DNA of 64,000 nt from positions 7,508,090 to 7,572,089 of the forward strand of contig CM040421.1 of the NCBI GenBank assembly GCA_022702705.1, given 5' to 3'. The notes under the pieces are model-generated. The model worked only from the letters and a program-made list of their open reading frames with translations, had not been told where the DNA came from and searched no databases. Below, piece by piece: positions 25,011-36,805 of the stretch (the first letter of the stretch is position 1; each line of letters opens with the position of its first letter). This DNA comes from Papilionanthe hookeriana x Papilionanthe teres (taxonomy: Eukaryota > Streptophyta > Magnoliopsida > Asparagales > Orchidaceae). The position numbers and the translations under genes were made by a program.

Positions 25011-26540
25011 TTGAAGAAGATAGGAGGGGAAGGTTGTGAGGATACTTTTAAGGAGTGTGATTCTACCACCATTTGATAAGAAAGAATTAGTCCAGCAGAC
25101 TCACTGAGAGCCGACTTTGGTGAGAATCTCCTCAAATCGAATTTGTTTGGTTCCGCCCAAAGTGAGAAGGACACCCGGATATTTAAAAGGAGGGGTACTC
25201 GCATTTAAATCCGAGTGTACTCCGAATCCATTGCTTGATCCGAATAGGTGTCGGCTTGGAGAATACCAATTGACACTTCTCGGGATTGAAAAGCATTCTA
25301 GATTGTTGTTGGAAGGAGTCTAAACAGGTGTTTTAACTTTTTCACGAGCAGTTTTGTGTGCACTCGGAGAAAACCATGATGTCATCTCGCATAAAGGAGG
25401 TGAGAAATAACAATGTTTGACTTATGATGGTACTCGGCATAGCTTTTATTCAGAATGGTCCGATTAACCATCCTTGAGAAATAATCAAGCAGCTAATATG
25501 AAGATGAGAGGAGAAAGTGGATCTCCCCGCTTTAATCCTCTGGTGGCATGGAATTTGCCTCTCGCGAGTCCCATTCAATAAGATAGAGTGTTCATTTGAA
25601 TGAAGCCACCCGGAGATGAGATTGCGTAACCGTTGCTCGGAAACCTTTAGCAATCAAAACATCTTCAAGAAACTCCCGACTAATGGTATCATAGGCTTTT
25701 TGTATATCCAACTTGTATATGAGATTACCTCCCTATGAACTTTATCCAAATCAAGCAAAAGTTCCTGGGCAAGTAGCACATTATCGAGATTGACCCGCCC
25801 TTCACAAAAGCTGATTGATTCATGCATATTAACCTATCAAGATGAGGTTGAAGTCTCCCCACAATTATTTTGTTGATAACCTTACTGATTACAGATGCCA
25901 AAGAGATGGGTCTAAAATGATCCCAGTTATGCATAAGATTATTTTTGGGAATCAACACAATGTTTGAAGCACAAAAATAACTGGGAAGATCATTTCCAAG
26001 GAAGAAACTTTGGATAGCTGCCACCACATCACCACCAACCAAATTCCACTCCTTCTGATAGAAATCTGCCGTGTAACCATCTGGTCCTGCAGTTTTAGAA
26101 CTATCAATTGATTTTATAGCATTCCAAATTTCTTGCTCAGTTGGGATGGTAGTTAACTCAAGTACATTGGTGTAATGCAAGTTGTCCCGGAAAAGAGATC
26201 TATCAATAGGCAACTGCGGTTCCGGGAGGAGGATTAAGTAGCTCGTCAAAATGTGTAATAGCATCCAAACCAATCTCGGTGTCCTCCATGAGTTTCCTGC
26301 CATCACTGTGTGGATAGAGTGAATAGTATTACATTTGCTTCTATATTTTATACAGGCATGGTAAAACTGAGTGTTCCTATCCCCATGAATAAAATGGTTC
26401 AAAGCAGCTTTTTGTTTTAGATATTGCTCCAGCTTATCAGTAGCCAACAGTAAATTATTTTGTGCAGTGAAGTAATGTTCATCTGTAGCAGTGCCAGCTT
26501 GGATTTTAGACTCAATTTGATTGAGCTCTTTCTCAGCCAC
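25011..26540 (-). pseudogene. LINE ORF2 reverse transcriptase (frameshifted)
   Basis: The frame 26540-25725 reads LNHFIHGDRNTQFYHA, AGPDGYTADFYQKEW, NIVLIPKN, FRPISLASVISKVINKII and NQSAFVKGGSI. The second half is spread over several frames: LDIQKAYDTIS and then GDPLSPLIF (near 25530) are readable. The catalytic YADD is destroyed by one extra base (TATGCGAGATGAC, minus strand 25393-25381). The enzyme would copy LINE RNA at a nicked target; it is inactive here. Confidence 0.85.
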
Positions 26541-26620
26541 TTGGACTGCTTCATGGAGGTTTCCTATAAAGTTCCAATTCCATTTCCTAAGAGCTTTACT
26601 GAGAGTTATCTGTAGTCTGC

Positions 26621-27247
26621 TTATCTGATGAGAGGGTCTCGGGTGATCAATACGATGCGGTTTTCTCGAACAATCTTGTGGAACTCAACATAGGAGGACC
26701 AAACGTTCGGATATCCGAAAGGAGGGGGAGTATTAGAGCAGGTGGGGGAGGTAATAGATATAAGGAGAGGTCTATGATCGAAACCAGCAAGACTCGGGTG
26801 AGTAACATAAGTAAGAAGCCAATTAGAGAGCCAAAGGTTGTTAACCAACATCCTATCAAGCCTCTCCCGCATAATCCCTCTCTTCCATGTAAAAGCGAGT
26901 CCTCTAAATCCAAGGTCATAAAGATTGGCTGCATGAATATTATCATTGAAAATGGTCATATCAGAGAGCTTGGGAGGTCTACCCCCATTTTTTTCATTTG
27001 AAGACCCCACACTGTTAAAATCACCCCCAACAATCCAGGGTGAGTGTACTTGGACACTGATGTCCTGTAGCTGACTCCACAGGATAAGTTTATCTTCCTT
27101 TTTACATCCAGCATAAACAAAGGTTATTAAACCATCCCCGCCATTAATCCGAAAGGAAGAATGTATAAATTGCTTGTTGTCAATAAGGATAGACCAGTTC
27201 ACCTCTTTTCTACAAAAAATCCAAATTTTATTATTGCGAGTTAGCAT
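26621..27247 (-). pseudogene. LINE ORF2 apurinic-type endonuclease domain (C-terminal two thirds)
   Basis: 208 residues with PWIVGGDFNSV (metal and substrate binding), LYDLGFRGLAFTWKRG, RERLDRMLVN and FDHRPLL. The last normally reads SDHxPLL in this family, so the Ser has changed. The upstream part of the domain is out of frame between 27250 and 27850. The endonuclease nicks target DNA to prime reverse transcription, and such enzymes prefer T/A-rich sites, which agrees with insertion in TA repeats. Confidence 0.82.
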
Positions 27248-27854
27248 AGTGGTTGTAGCCTTGTAGCTTGCCGATGATTTTCTCGAGGATATTTATTAAC
27301 CAAAGGTTCCGGGATGGTAATGCACCATAATTTATATTTTTTGTTTAAATGTAGCAGTCTTTTAAAAGATAGGGGATTAGCAATACCCCTAATATTCCAA
27401 CAGAGGAAATTTATCATTAAATGGGATGGGGATTAAAAGAGGATTGAGATCTAGATCTAGATCTCCCCCTGGTAATAGAAATTCCAGCTAACTCCCCTAC
27501 GAAAGAGGAGTTCCAAGTTTTTGTACTTCACTCGAGATTATTCTTCTTCTTTTTCCCGGAGGTTTGGGTGTGCCATTTGCCTTCCATCTCTTCCTGCATA
27601 ACACTCGATTCCAGCATTGGAGGGAAACTGGGTATCCACTCATCGTTCAATAGATTGAGTTGGTGTGACTATTCGACTTCCTCTTCCTCCCTTCGTAACT
27701 ATGTGGGGATCTTCCCCCAAAGCGGACTCGAAATATCATCGAAACATTTCGATAACTCCAGAGTGAACTAGAGGGGTGCAATTATCCACATCGATCGTGG
27801 GTTCAATCATCTCCCCAACGGAGGGGGGTTTGATAAATCGGTGTTCTCCCCACC

Positions 27855-28793
27855 TCAGCTCGGAGGGGTAAAGCAAGTTTGAGAGACCGAGTTCACAAAG
27901 TCTCTCCTTTCTCCCGAGCTCGTTGCACTAAAACAAGGTATCAGCAGTTGCTTGTGTTGAGTTTCCTTTGTTATGGATCTTCTAGATGGGGGATGAATTC
28001 CGTAGCATTTTTCAATTGTATGTCCAAACATTTTGCAATGAGAGAAATAATAAGGTTTTTGCCGCATTATAACTTCTTGCCATTGTCCTTCCTTAGCCGA
28101 TCCAATCCAAATTTTTTTTACCTCGAGTGCGTGAAATATCCCTCTCAATCTGGATCCTAGCCATTTCGAGTTTAGCTTTATTAATTGTAGCAAGCATCCG
28201 AGTCTTAAAGGAGTTCCAATAGACCTCCCAATTTGGAAAAGAGCATCCCGATTAAAAAATCCGTATGGAAGATCGGGTAGTTTAAACCAGATTGGCACAA
28301 TTGGAGGGTCCTTGCTAGGATCAAAATCTGCTGTCCATTTGATTATTTTCATCTCCACTCCAAGAATATTCACCAAATGTTTAGCAAATAACATAGCATA
28401 ATCCTCTTCAACAGAGTGAAGTTGATAAGAAGGTGTCTTCCATCCAGCGAATTCTAGCTTCCAATTCCCTTGAAAATTCAGTGATTCAAAGTATTTCCTC
28501 ACTAGCTCCATCTTGGGATGTCCCAAACTAAATTTCCCAATCAAAGTGAGTTTCACTTCATCATCAAGCACAGCCAATTCTTGATCAGTGAAAATCACAG
28601 CAGGATGGCCATCCTTTTCTTCCGGAGGTCCGATAAATGGGCAAGAAATTCTTCCACTGCTCGCATCATGCAATCTCTCGTGGGAAAAATAATCTGGAAG
28701 GATCCGTGATGGAAGGGGCGAGATCCTACTACACCGAGCATAGGTGGCTTTTGCCCACTCAATGTTGGTGGTAAGATCAATGGGGTAAGCCAT
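27855..28793 (-). pseudogene. LINE ORF1 (gag-like, DUF4283 and zinc knuckle)
   Basis: I take the ATG at 28793 (MAYPIDLTT) because the 25 residues before it are hydrophobic and unlike the family. The body has the DUF4283-type fold of plant LINE ORF1 (TLIGKFSLGHPKME, then VPIWFKLPDLPY) and ends in a zinc knuckle, YYFSHCKMFGHTIEKC. The first Cys of the CX2CX4HX4C pattern is Phe here, so zinc binding is probably lost. ORF1 proteins bind LINE RNA. The frame stays open for about 310 residues, the best-preserved gene of this LINE. Confidence 0.8.
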
Positions 28794-29139
28794 CAGACCA
28801 CCCAACACCACCAACAGGCCACCAATGGAACAGTGTACCCAAACAGATGGGAAAAGGAAGAAATGCACACAGACTCAACCAAAAGTGAGCACAACCCTGA
28901 GTGGGTACACCCACAGACCAAAGAGCAAGAAAAACCACCCCAAAAAGAGCACAATGGAACAGTAAAAATTTGAAAAACAAAGAACCCGGAACAACAAAAA
29001 GCTGCCGAAGAGCAACCAAGGAGCCCGAGAACACTTCACCTCCGGACCAGCACACACCAAGCTTACCCGCACCACCACCCTCCAAGCCGCCGCCGGCGAG
29101 GTCATGCTAGAAACCCTAGCAGAGCACACTTTGCCGCCA

Positions 29140-29145
<6 letters not shown>
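28794..29145 (-). promoter_or_regulatory. LINE 5' untranslated region
   Basis: GC-rich compared with everything around it (contains CTCGCCGGCGGCGGC on the minus strand) and lacking a conserved open frame. Plant L1 elements carry an internal promoter in this region. Its presence argues that this copy is full length. Confidence 0.55.

Positions 29146-29207
<62 letters not shown>
29146..29207. repeat. (TA)n at the 5' end of the minus-strand LINE
   Basis: About 62 bp of pure TA between the LINE 5' end and resumed Athila DNA. Confidence 0.9.
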
Positions 29208-29212
<5 letters not shown>

Positions 29213-30077
29213 GGATTACTATATCCGGATAGCTTGTTAATGGTTTTGAACTTCACTATCCTTAACTTATATTTTCAAAACTTATACATTTCCACTTAAT
29301 TATTATAACATGAATAAGAATTCAAAAAAATTTCCAATCTTTTCTTTTTCAAGTGATAATTTTTTATTACTTAATATTTCTAAAATTCTATTATTTCTAT
29401 CATGAATAGAAAAATTTCTTAATCTTATTCTTCTTTAAGTTAAATAATTCTTTTCTTAAAATCAATCAAAGTTATTAAAATTTTGGTTAATTTTACTAAA
29501 TTGTTTATAATTTCAAAAATAAAAGTGATCTCAAATAAATTCTTCATTCCTTATGTTATGTTAAAAAGTTTTTATTTTTATGAAAATATTAGCTCTTGAA
29601 GGACAAATAAAATTTAAATTTAAATGTATTTTCCTTTTCCCCAAACTTAAGTTTTGGTATACTATGATAATTTGAAAGTATGAGAGAAAGAAAATCATAA
29701 GAATTTTTATAAGTATGTAGAAACAATCTTAAAAAGAAAAAATAACTTCTATCATGCTTTTATGAATAATTAAGATAAAATTGAAGCATGTATAAAAAGT
29801 AAGCATTCTAATTTTTATGATTATACTAAATTTGAAAGAAAATTAAAGCAGAGAAAAATTACTAATTACTAAACAGTAGACTAAAACAACCATATCATAA
29901 ATTAACTCTAACTTCAGTCTCAACACAATATACTAAGAATATTTTAACAACAGAATCTTAACACTAATCAATCCACACAGATATTTAAACAAATCAACAT
30001 ACATCAAATACAAAACTAAACAAACAATCCAAATTAAACAAACTAACAGAGTAGCTCATCATGAAGATCTATAACTA
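29208..30077 (-). other. Athila 3' untranslated region, proximal part
   Basis: AT-rich DNA between the env-position ORF and the LINE insertion. I see no gene in it. Confidence 0.6.
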
Positions 30078-31274
30078 CTAGTCACTAGCTGTAGCCTCAT
30101 CAACATCATGGTCACCAAAGGAAAATTCTACGTCCTTAGGATCAACAAATGGTGTGAAACTAGGAAAAGTAGGGAAAATAACATCATGTTCACCCTTTAG
30201 AAATCTGATTAGGGCTTCATCATACTCAGCATCATAAGTACTCTTCCTCTGGGTATAATCAAATAAATGATAAAGTTTCCTATCAATAGTATCAATCCTG
30301 CAGTGAGTTTGAAATAACTCCTGCTGCTGCTCTAAAAACTGATCATGTATTGATTCCCAGAAATTTGATGGTGGCTCAGCAGAAGTAGAGGGTTGAGAAG
30401 TTGAAGGTCTACCTGAAGTATGTGCAGAAGTAGAAGGAGCGGTCAATCTCTTCCCTCGAAGACGATCATAGATACTAACACTCTCCTGCCCAATTGGCTT
30501 GGTAGACTTTAACTTCTCAAAAATATCAGCAGTGAATCCATTACTAACACATAATGAATAAATCAGAGATGGGAATCCCAATCCAACAGAAGTGTTGGAT
30601 CTCGCAGCAGAATCCACAGAATCTTAAATAATACTGCCGACATCAATAGGTTTCCTTTCCTGAATGCAGTAGTTTAAGATCGCTCGATCTCTAGTCACTT
30701 CACTCAGGTGGTTGGAAGGTAACAATCTTGCAGAAATAAAATAGTGCCATGCTTTAGAAATACCATTTAATTTGGAGGATTTGAAGTTTACCCTTTTTCC
30801 ATTCCTGATCTTCCAAGATCCAGTACCGTCAGTCAAATAAGCAATGATCATATCCAAATCTCCCTCAGATGGTGATAATCCAGAATAATGGCATTCAATA
30901 GTTGGTGGCAGGCCATAAAATATATTGATTCTTTCAGGACTAAATCCTACTCCGATACCTCTGACAAAGACTTCATAATCTTCGGCATCTAGAAAATTTG
31001 CATAAAACTCTTGAATAATAGGGATAACAGCAACGACAGTGAAATAACAGAATCGTTGCCAATTGTGTTCAACGATAGTGTTTTCAATCATTTCTCCCGG
31101 ATGATAGAAACTTTGTTCTGAAATGAACTTCCTGGATGTCGCAAATTCTTGGAAGTAAAAATGCACAGCCGCAGTAGAAAATTTGCTGCTATCAAAGTTA
31201 TCTCGCGCCTTCCTGTGTTTAGATTTTGGAGCCATCAAAACGTGAAAGAAAACAAGAACAAATTTAGGAATCAA
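30078..31274 (-). pseudogene. Athila env-position ORF (putative plant transposon protein), one in-frame stop
   Basis: Two open stretches (31274-30624 and 30617-30078) lie in the same frame, separated only by TAA after VGSII. Without it the reading is about 398 residues. Start candidates are the ATG at 31274 and the better one giving MAPKSKHRKA. The core shows FYANFLD, VFVRGIGVGFSPERIN and YGLPP, which I recognise as the domain often named putative plant transposon protein, found in many Athila-like elements. The C-terminal half is Ser/Thr-rich, followed by a helical segment (DQFLEQQQELFQTHCRI). It stands where Athila elements carry their env-like gene. I see no signal peptide or clear membrane segment, so an envelope role is not supported. 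Confidence 0.7.
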
Positions 31275-32124
31275 AGATTTAAACTCTTTTTAAGTTTATA
31301 AAACTTAAAATAAGTTTAAAAATCCAAAGAAATCACTAAAAATCAAAATTTTTTTTTCAAAATTTCGGTTCTTAGCAAAACTAGGGAAATCTATAGCGAA
31401 AATCGAAAATAAATGGTTTAAAGTGTAGATCTGACCTTGAGACGAAGAAATCGAGTGGTTTCGCACTCAAATCCTTGATGTTTTGACCTCAAAATGGATC
31501 TAAAAGGTGTATTTTCACGAAAATGGGGAAGAAGATGAAGCTTAGGCGTCAAAAATGGCTTTTGGGGGTAATTTAAGTAAATTTTTGGGTACAGGCCGAA
31601 CTGGCGCTTAGGCGCCGAATTCTGGCGCCTAAGCGCTAGACTCGCCTTTCACAAAAAAATATTTTTAAATTTAATTTTCCACCAAAATTCATAAATTTAA
31701 ATTCCAATTACTCATATCAGAGTAGGGCTTCAGTTTCTAACTTCCACAACATTTTTCAAAAATTTATAAAAATTAAATATTTAATCCACCAATCAAACAT
31801 AAGGTTAAAATCAAACTCACTAAATTCCATTTATAATCTTTAATATTGACTAAATACATTCCAGATAAGTATTATACTTGATTCAAGTTCCTAATACACA
31901 CTCAAACACAACAATTTCTAAGTAAAAACAACACACATTGAACATGAAAGCAAATACACAAACAAACAAAATCGATTCTCTAAATCGATACAACGACTCA
32001 ACAAACCATACAATAATTATCTCATTACCAGAATATTCTAATCTTCACAAGGGAAATTGTGTATTCCACTTGGAAAGAACACTAACGCTCTCGGGAAATC
32101 AATAGCCGTCTTTTCGTCAATCCA
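31275..32124 (-). other. Athila noncoding stretch with GC palindromes
   Basis: AT-rich, without an open frame. At 31602-31636 it holds GGCGCTTAGGCGCC and GGCGCCTAAGCGC, the same words as in U3 of the LTRs. Confidence 0.7.
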
Positions 32125-32427
32125 CTAGTTCTTCGCATACATTTCAACTTGAGCATCTTGATAAGCCGCAAAATGATCAAATTGAAGTTTCATTTGCCAT
32201 TCTAGATGTTCAATTTGATGAAACATCTCATGAAGACGATCTCCAATGCTTTTAAACTCCGCTTCAAACTTATCCAAATGACTAGAAATTTTCTCTAAAC
32301 TTACAGCGATGAAACAATTGAAGTAGGGTTGAGGATCCTTTGAGACCTTGTCCCTAGCTTCTTCTCCATGATTTCTTCCTTCCATATTCTTCAAAAATTT
32401 CTCAAATCTCTCAAGAATGAAGTGCAA
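32125..32427 (-). CDS. Small hypothetical ORF between integrase and env-position ORF
   Basis: 100 residues starting MHFILERFEKFLKNMEGRN. The C-terminal two thirds are a likely coiled coil (SLEKISSHLDKFEAEF, then LHEMFHQIEHLEWQM). It resembles in style the C-terminal helical part of the env-position ORF. It may be a decayed copy of that region or a separate accessory ORF. I cannot name a family. The frame is intact, but expression is unproven. Confidence 0.35.
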   Translation of the reverse strand: MHFILERFEKFLKNMEGRNHGEEARDKVSKDPQPYFNCFIAVSLEKISSHLDKFEAEFKSIGDRLHEMFHQIEHLEWQMKLQFDHFAAYQDAQVEMYAKN

Positions 32428-33017
32428 GGGACGTAATTTTGATTGCTTGATGGTTAGGGAAGAAGATAGGTTGATTTAAAGGTGAAAATTGTGTGAAAAA
32501 CTGAAAATTTTTGGTTTTTGCACGACCCAGTAACCGTGGCGCTTAGGCGCCGAATCTAGCGCCTAGGCACCGGACCTATTGATACATAGTTTGATTCTGG
32601 CGCTTAGGCGCCGAATTCTGGTTCTTAGGCTCCAGAACTATGTTCAACTCTGTTTCACCTAATCATCAAATTTCAAAATTTCATTCTCCAAGATAGGTAA
32701 ATTATACTGGTAAGAGTAATTTAGACTCAATAACTCACATTGTAAACAATCATAATGAAGGTTAACTTGATCTCCTTTTTACTCATATTCAGAATAGAGT
32801 GATCCAATTTCTAAATCTTACATACTTCAAAATAATTTTTAGCTCTAAGTCAACAAAGACTTATGAGCATCAAATTTTTCTAAAGTAATATAAAATTAAT
32901 CAAGATCGAGGCATAACCTTACATTAAAACACAAAAACACTCATAACAAAAGATAATTATGGGTTGCCTCCCACAAAGCGCTTGGTTTAACGTCGTTAGC
33001 TCGACTTAAGTAAATCT
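32428..33017 (-). other. Athila noncoding stretch with three GC palindromes
   Basis: Contains TGGCGCTTAGGCGCCG at 32537-32552 and 32598-32613, and a variant at 32558-32573. Otherwise AT-rich without a gene. Confidence 0.7.
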
Positions 33018-34402
33018 TTAATCAGGTTGACTCAATTCATAAGCCTCTTTATAAATCTTTTTAATATCTCCCAAATAAGGCTTCAATCTTAATCCATTTA
33101 CTTTAAAAATTTTTCCTGTTTTGGGATCTTTAATATCCACAGCTCTATAATGGTATACTTTCTCAACTATATAGGGTCCAATCCATTTAGATCTTAACTT
33201 TCTAGGAAAAAGTTTTAAACAAGAGTTAAACAGTAATACTTCTCGTACGAGTTCAAAAATTTTTCCCGAAATTTTCTTATCATGCAACATCTTCATTTTC
33301 TCTTTATAAATCCTCGCATTTTCATATGATTCATTTCTTATTTCTTCCATCTCATTTAATTGCAATAATCACTTTTCTCCTGCTTTATTCAAATTAAAAT
33401 TAAACTCCTTTATTGCCCAATAAGCTTTATGTTCAAGTTCTACATGTAAGTGACAATGTTTACCATAAATTAACCGGTAAGGTGACATTCTGATTGGTGT
33501 CTTATAAGCTCGTTCTATAAGCCCATAATGCGAATCAAGTCTATCAACCCAATCAGTTCTTTTAGGATTAACGAGTCTTCTCTAAAATTCTTTTAATTTC
33601 TCTCGTTTGATACTTCAGCCATTCCACTTGTTTGTGGGTGATAAGCGACTGCAATTCTATGTTTGATTCCAAATTTTTGTAGTAATGATTGAATTCTTAT
33701 ATTCCCGAAATGACTTCCACCATCGGTGATAATTACCTTAGGCATTCCAAATCTTGAAAATATCATTTTCTTTAAAAATTTAGAAACACTTTTGGAATCA
33801 CAGATTGGTAAAGCAACAGCTTCAATCCACTTTGAAACATAATCAACTGCTAATAAAATATAAATTTTTCCTGATGATGGAACAAATGGTCCCACAAAGT
33901 CTAAACCCCATATATCAAAAATTTCAACTTCCAATATATAATTTAAAGGCATTTCATTCTTCCTAGATATATTTCCCATACTTTGACATCGATCACATAT
34001 TTTCACATAATGTCTCACATCTTTAAATAAGGTAGGTCAACAAAATCCAGAATTTAAAATTTTAAATGCAGTTTTATCTATGCCAAAGTGTCCTCCAAAA
34101 TCAGAATCATGACATTTTTGAATAATAGCAAAAGTTTCCTCATAAGGTACACATCTTCGAATCATAGAATCTTTACCAATTTTAAATAAATGAGGTTCTT
34201 CCCAAATATAAGATTTAACATCATATTTAAATTTCTTAATAAATTTGTTATCCAAGTCATAAGGCAAAATATTACTAACTAAATAATTAACAATATCAGC
34301 ATACCAAGGTGTTTTGCATCCTTGAATAACATATAAAGATTCATCAGGAAATTTCTCATTTATATTTTCTTCCGAAAAAATATCATTTTTAATTCTAGAC
34401 AA
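33018..34402 (-). pseudogene. Athila integrase
   Basis: Three open pieces in order. 34402-34037 holds the N-terminal part, with the first ligands of the zinc finger (CHDSDFGGHFG). 34018-33593 holds the last ligands (ICDRCQ) and the catalytic core: WGLDFVGP (first Asp), ITDGGSHF (second Asp) and GMAEVSN (Glu). 33365-33018 holds the C-terminal domain (RSKWIGPYIVEKVY, then KVNGLRLKPYL). A stop splits the zinc finger near 34036, and the frame is lost between 33592 and 33366. All three acidic residues remain readable. Integrase inserts the cDNA with a 5-bp duplication, as seen at CTCGC. Confidence 0.9.
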
Positions 34403-34915
34403 ATGATCAGCAATTTGTTTTTCAGTTCCTTTTCTATCTACTATTTGAAAATCAAATTCTTGTAGAAGTAAAACCCATCTTATAAGTCTAGGTTTAGAAT
34501 CCTTCTTAGATAATATATATTTAATAGCGAGAATGATCGATATGAACTATGCATTTAGTACCAAGAAGATAAGGTCTAAATTTATCAAAGGCATATACTA
34601 TAGCTAGAAGCTCTTTCTCAGTGGTAGTGTAATTTCTTTGTGTTTCGGTGAGAGTTTTACTAGCATAATATACAACTTTGAAAATTTTCTCATATTTTTG
34701 TCCTAATACAGCTCCAATTGCAAAATCACTTGCATCACACATTAATTCAAAAGACTTATTCCAATTAGGTGCAACAATGATATGTGCAGTTATTAATTTT
34801 TCTTTTAGAATATTAAAAGCATTAATACATTCATTATTAAATTCAAATTTTGCATTTTTTTTCTAATAAATGACAAAGAGGTTTAGCAATTTTAGAAAAA
34901 TCCTTTATGTATCTT
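34403..34915 (-). pseudogene. Athila RNase H
   Basis: The open piece 34742-34521 shows MCDASDFAIGAVLGQ (Asp of the active site), YYASKTL and TTTEKELLAIVYAFDKFRPYL (Glu). HIDHSRY follows, where a second Asp (TDHxAL) is expected. Frameshifts separate it from RT (34915) and from integrase. RNase H degrades the RNA template. Confidence 0.85.
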
Positions 34916-35803
34916 CTATAAAATCCAAGCATGACCTAGAAAACTTCTCACATCGATAATGATAGTAGGTGGTTGCAATTCAGCAATAATTTTCTCTTTT
35001 GCTTGATCTACTTCCATCCCTTTTTGTGACACTTTGTGACCAAGTACAATGCCTTCTGTGACCATGAATTGACATTTTTCCCAATTAAGAACTAAATTTG
35101 TTTCTTCACATCTTTTCAGAACTTTGGTTATGTTTTCCAAACAAGATTCAAAAGAAGTTCCAAAAACTAAAAAATCGTCCATGAATATTTCAATTCCTTT
35201 GTCAATCAAATCACAAAATATTGACATCATACATCTTTGAAAAGTTGCAGGTGCATTACATAAACCAAAAGGCATTCTTCCAAAAGCAGATGTTCCATAA
35301 GGACATGTAAATGTTGTCTTTTCTTGGTCCTCAGGAGCAATAAGTAATTGATGATAACCAGAATATCCATCCATAAAACAGAAATATAGGTGTCCAGCTA
35401 ATTTATCGAGCATTTGCTCCAAGAAAGGTAAAGGAAAATGATCCTTTCTAGTGGCTTTATTTAATTTCCTATAGTCAATACAAATTCGCCATCCAGTAAC
35501 TTGTCTTATAGGAATTAGTTCATTTTTATCATTAACAATGACAGTTACACCTCCTTTCTTCAGAACACAATGAATAGGACTTACCCATTGACTATCCGAA
35601 ATAGGATAAATAATATTAGCATCTAACCACTTAATAATTTCTTTTTTAACAACCTCTTTCATGGTAGAATCTAATCTTCTTTGCGATTCTATAGTAGGTT
35701 TAAAATTTTCTTCCATTAAGATTCTATGCATGCAAATGGAAGGGTTTATTCCTCTTATATCAGCAATAGTCCAACCAAAAGCTTTCTTATAATTCTTCAA
35801 CAC
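34916..35803 (-). pseudogene. Athila reverse transcriptase
   Basis: Open for 295 residues. It contains WVSPIHCVLKKGG, WRICIDYRKLNKATRKDHFP, FPLPFLEQMLD, YSGYHQLLIAPED, FGRMPFGLCNAPATFQRCM and the catalytic box FMDDF (minus strand 35185-35171), followed by LGHKVSQKGMEVD. The frame is lost at SFLGHA because of one extra base (near 34930), after which GFYRRYIKDFSKIAKPL reads in the next frame. The lineage-typical spacing and FMDDF box fit Athila. Confidence 0.92.
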
Positions 35804-35821
35804 ACCTAGTAGTTTTTCTTC

Positions 35822-36805
35822 TTAATCTCTACTCAGTTCAGAAGAAATAATAACAGGTAAAGTTAACGAATTTCCAAGAAACGCATATTTTAAATGTGAA
35901 GATAACATTTTTAATTCCGATTCGAGGGCTCTTTTAATTGATGGTAAAAGTATATCATTTTGAGTTATGTCTAAAGTTTCCCAATTATCTTTAGTAAAAT
36001 GAGTCTCTTTTTCTTCTACTACTTCATTTTCATCAGTTAAAAATTCAAATTTTTCTTCAGAAATGACTTTACATTTTTCTTGATAATGTTTTTCAATTAA
36101 ATAATAAATTTTATCCATTCGATAACATTTCTCTTTATCAGCGTACTTCATTGATTTAAGAACATTGAATTTAATTTCTTGATCATTAACTCTCATGGTT
36201 AGTTCTCCCTTTTGCACATCAATCATAGCTCGTCCGGTAGCTAGAAAAGGTCTCCTTAAAATTATAGGTATCTCTTTATCTTCTTCCAAATCAAGTACTA
36301 TGAAATCTACAGGGAAGATAAATTTATCCACTTTAACAAGGACATCCTCTATAACTCCTTTAGGATAAGTGATAGATTTATCAGCTAACTGAAGGGTTAC
36401 AGTGGTGGGAGTAATATCTCCTAAATCCAATCTTCGAAAGATAGAAAATGGCATGAGATTAACACTTGCTCCTAAATCACATAAAGCTTTTCCACAAAAA
36501 TTTTCTCCAATAGCACAAGGTATAGTGAAACTTCTAGGATCCTTAAGCTTTTCAGGTAATTTCTTTTGAATTATTGCACTGCATTCTTCACTTAATACAA
36601 CAGTTTCAAAAGCTTCAAATTTTCTTTTTTTGCTTAAAATATCCTTCATAAATTTTGCGTAAGTTGGCATTTGTTCCAAAGCTTCAGCAAAAGGTATGTT
36701 AATAGTAAGTTTCTTAAAGATTTCAAAGAACTTAGAAAATTGATGATCTAATTTCTGTTGTTTAAGTCTTTGAGGAAAAGGTGGTGGTGGTTTTTCAACT
36801 TCCAC
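35822..36805 (-). pseudogene. Athila protease
   Basis: 327-residue open frame. The core is KALCDLGASVNLMPFSIFR; its catalytic Asp codon lies at 36478-36476. DLGAS replaces the usual D(S/T)GA, as is common in Athila. Later blocks are VDFIVLDLEED and IILRRPFLATGRAMIDV. The N-terminal part (QMPTYAKFMKDILSKKRK) is typical of the gag-protease linker. The frame stops at 35822, just before RT. Confidence 0.9.

Larger units (their letters stand above)
23132..29145 (-). mobile_element. L1-type LINE, apparently full length, minus strand
   Basis: 6.0 kb between two TA tracts. On the minus strand it has a GC-rich 5' region (29145-28794), ORF1, endonuclease, reverse transcriptase, a zinc-binding reverse-transcriptase domain, an RNase H remnant, and about 350 bp of 3' untranslated DNA. 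No clear poly(A) precedes the TA tract at its 3' end. It lies inside the 3' part of the Athila element and so is younger than it. It shares PTDDILKLKGLRGPS with the LINE at 58246-61796, so both belong to one family. Confidence 0.88.

Noticed and set aside
25090..25660. Apparent excess of TG-to-CG or inserted C changes in the LINE RT region
   Set aside because: Some sites fit, such as YADD and GDPLSP, but others in the same LINE family do not. Without an alignment I cannot separate this from ordinary decay or base-calling error.
28777..29129. Hydrophobic minus-strand frames near the LINE 5' end
   Set aside because: They lie in the GC-rich 5' untranslated region and run into ORF1 out of frame. 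I place the ORF1 start at 28793.
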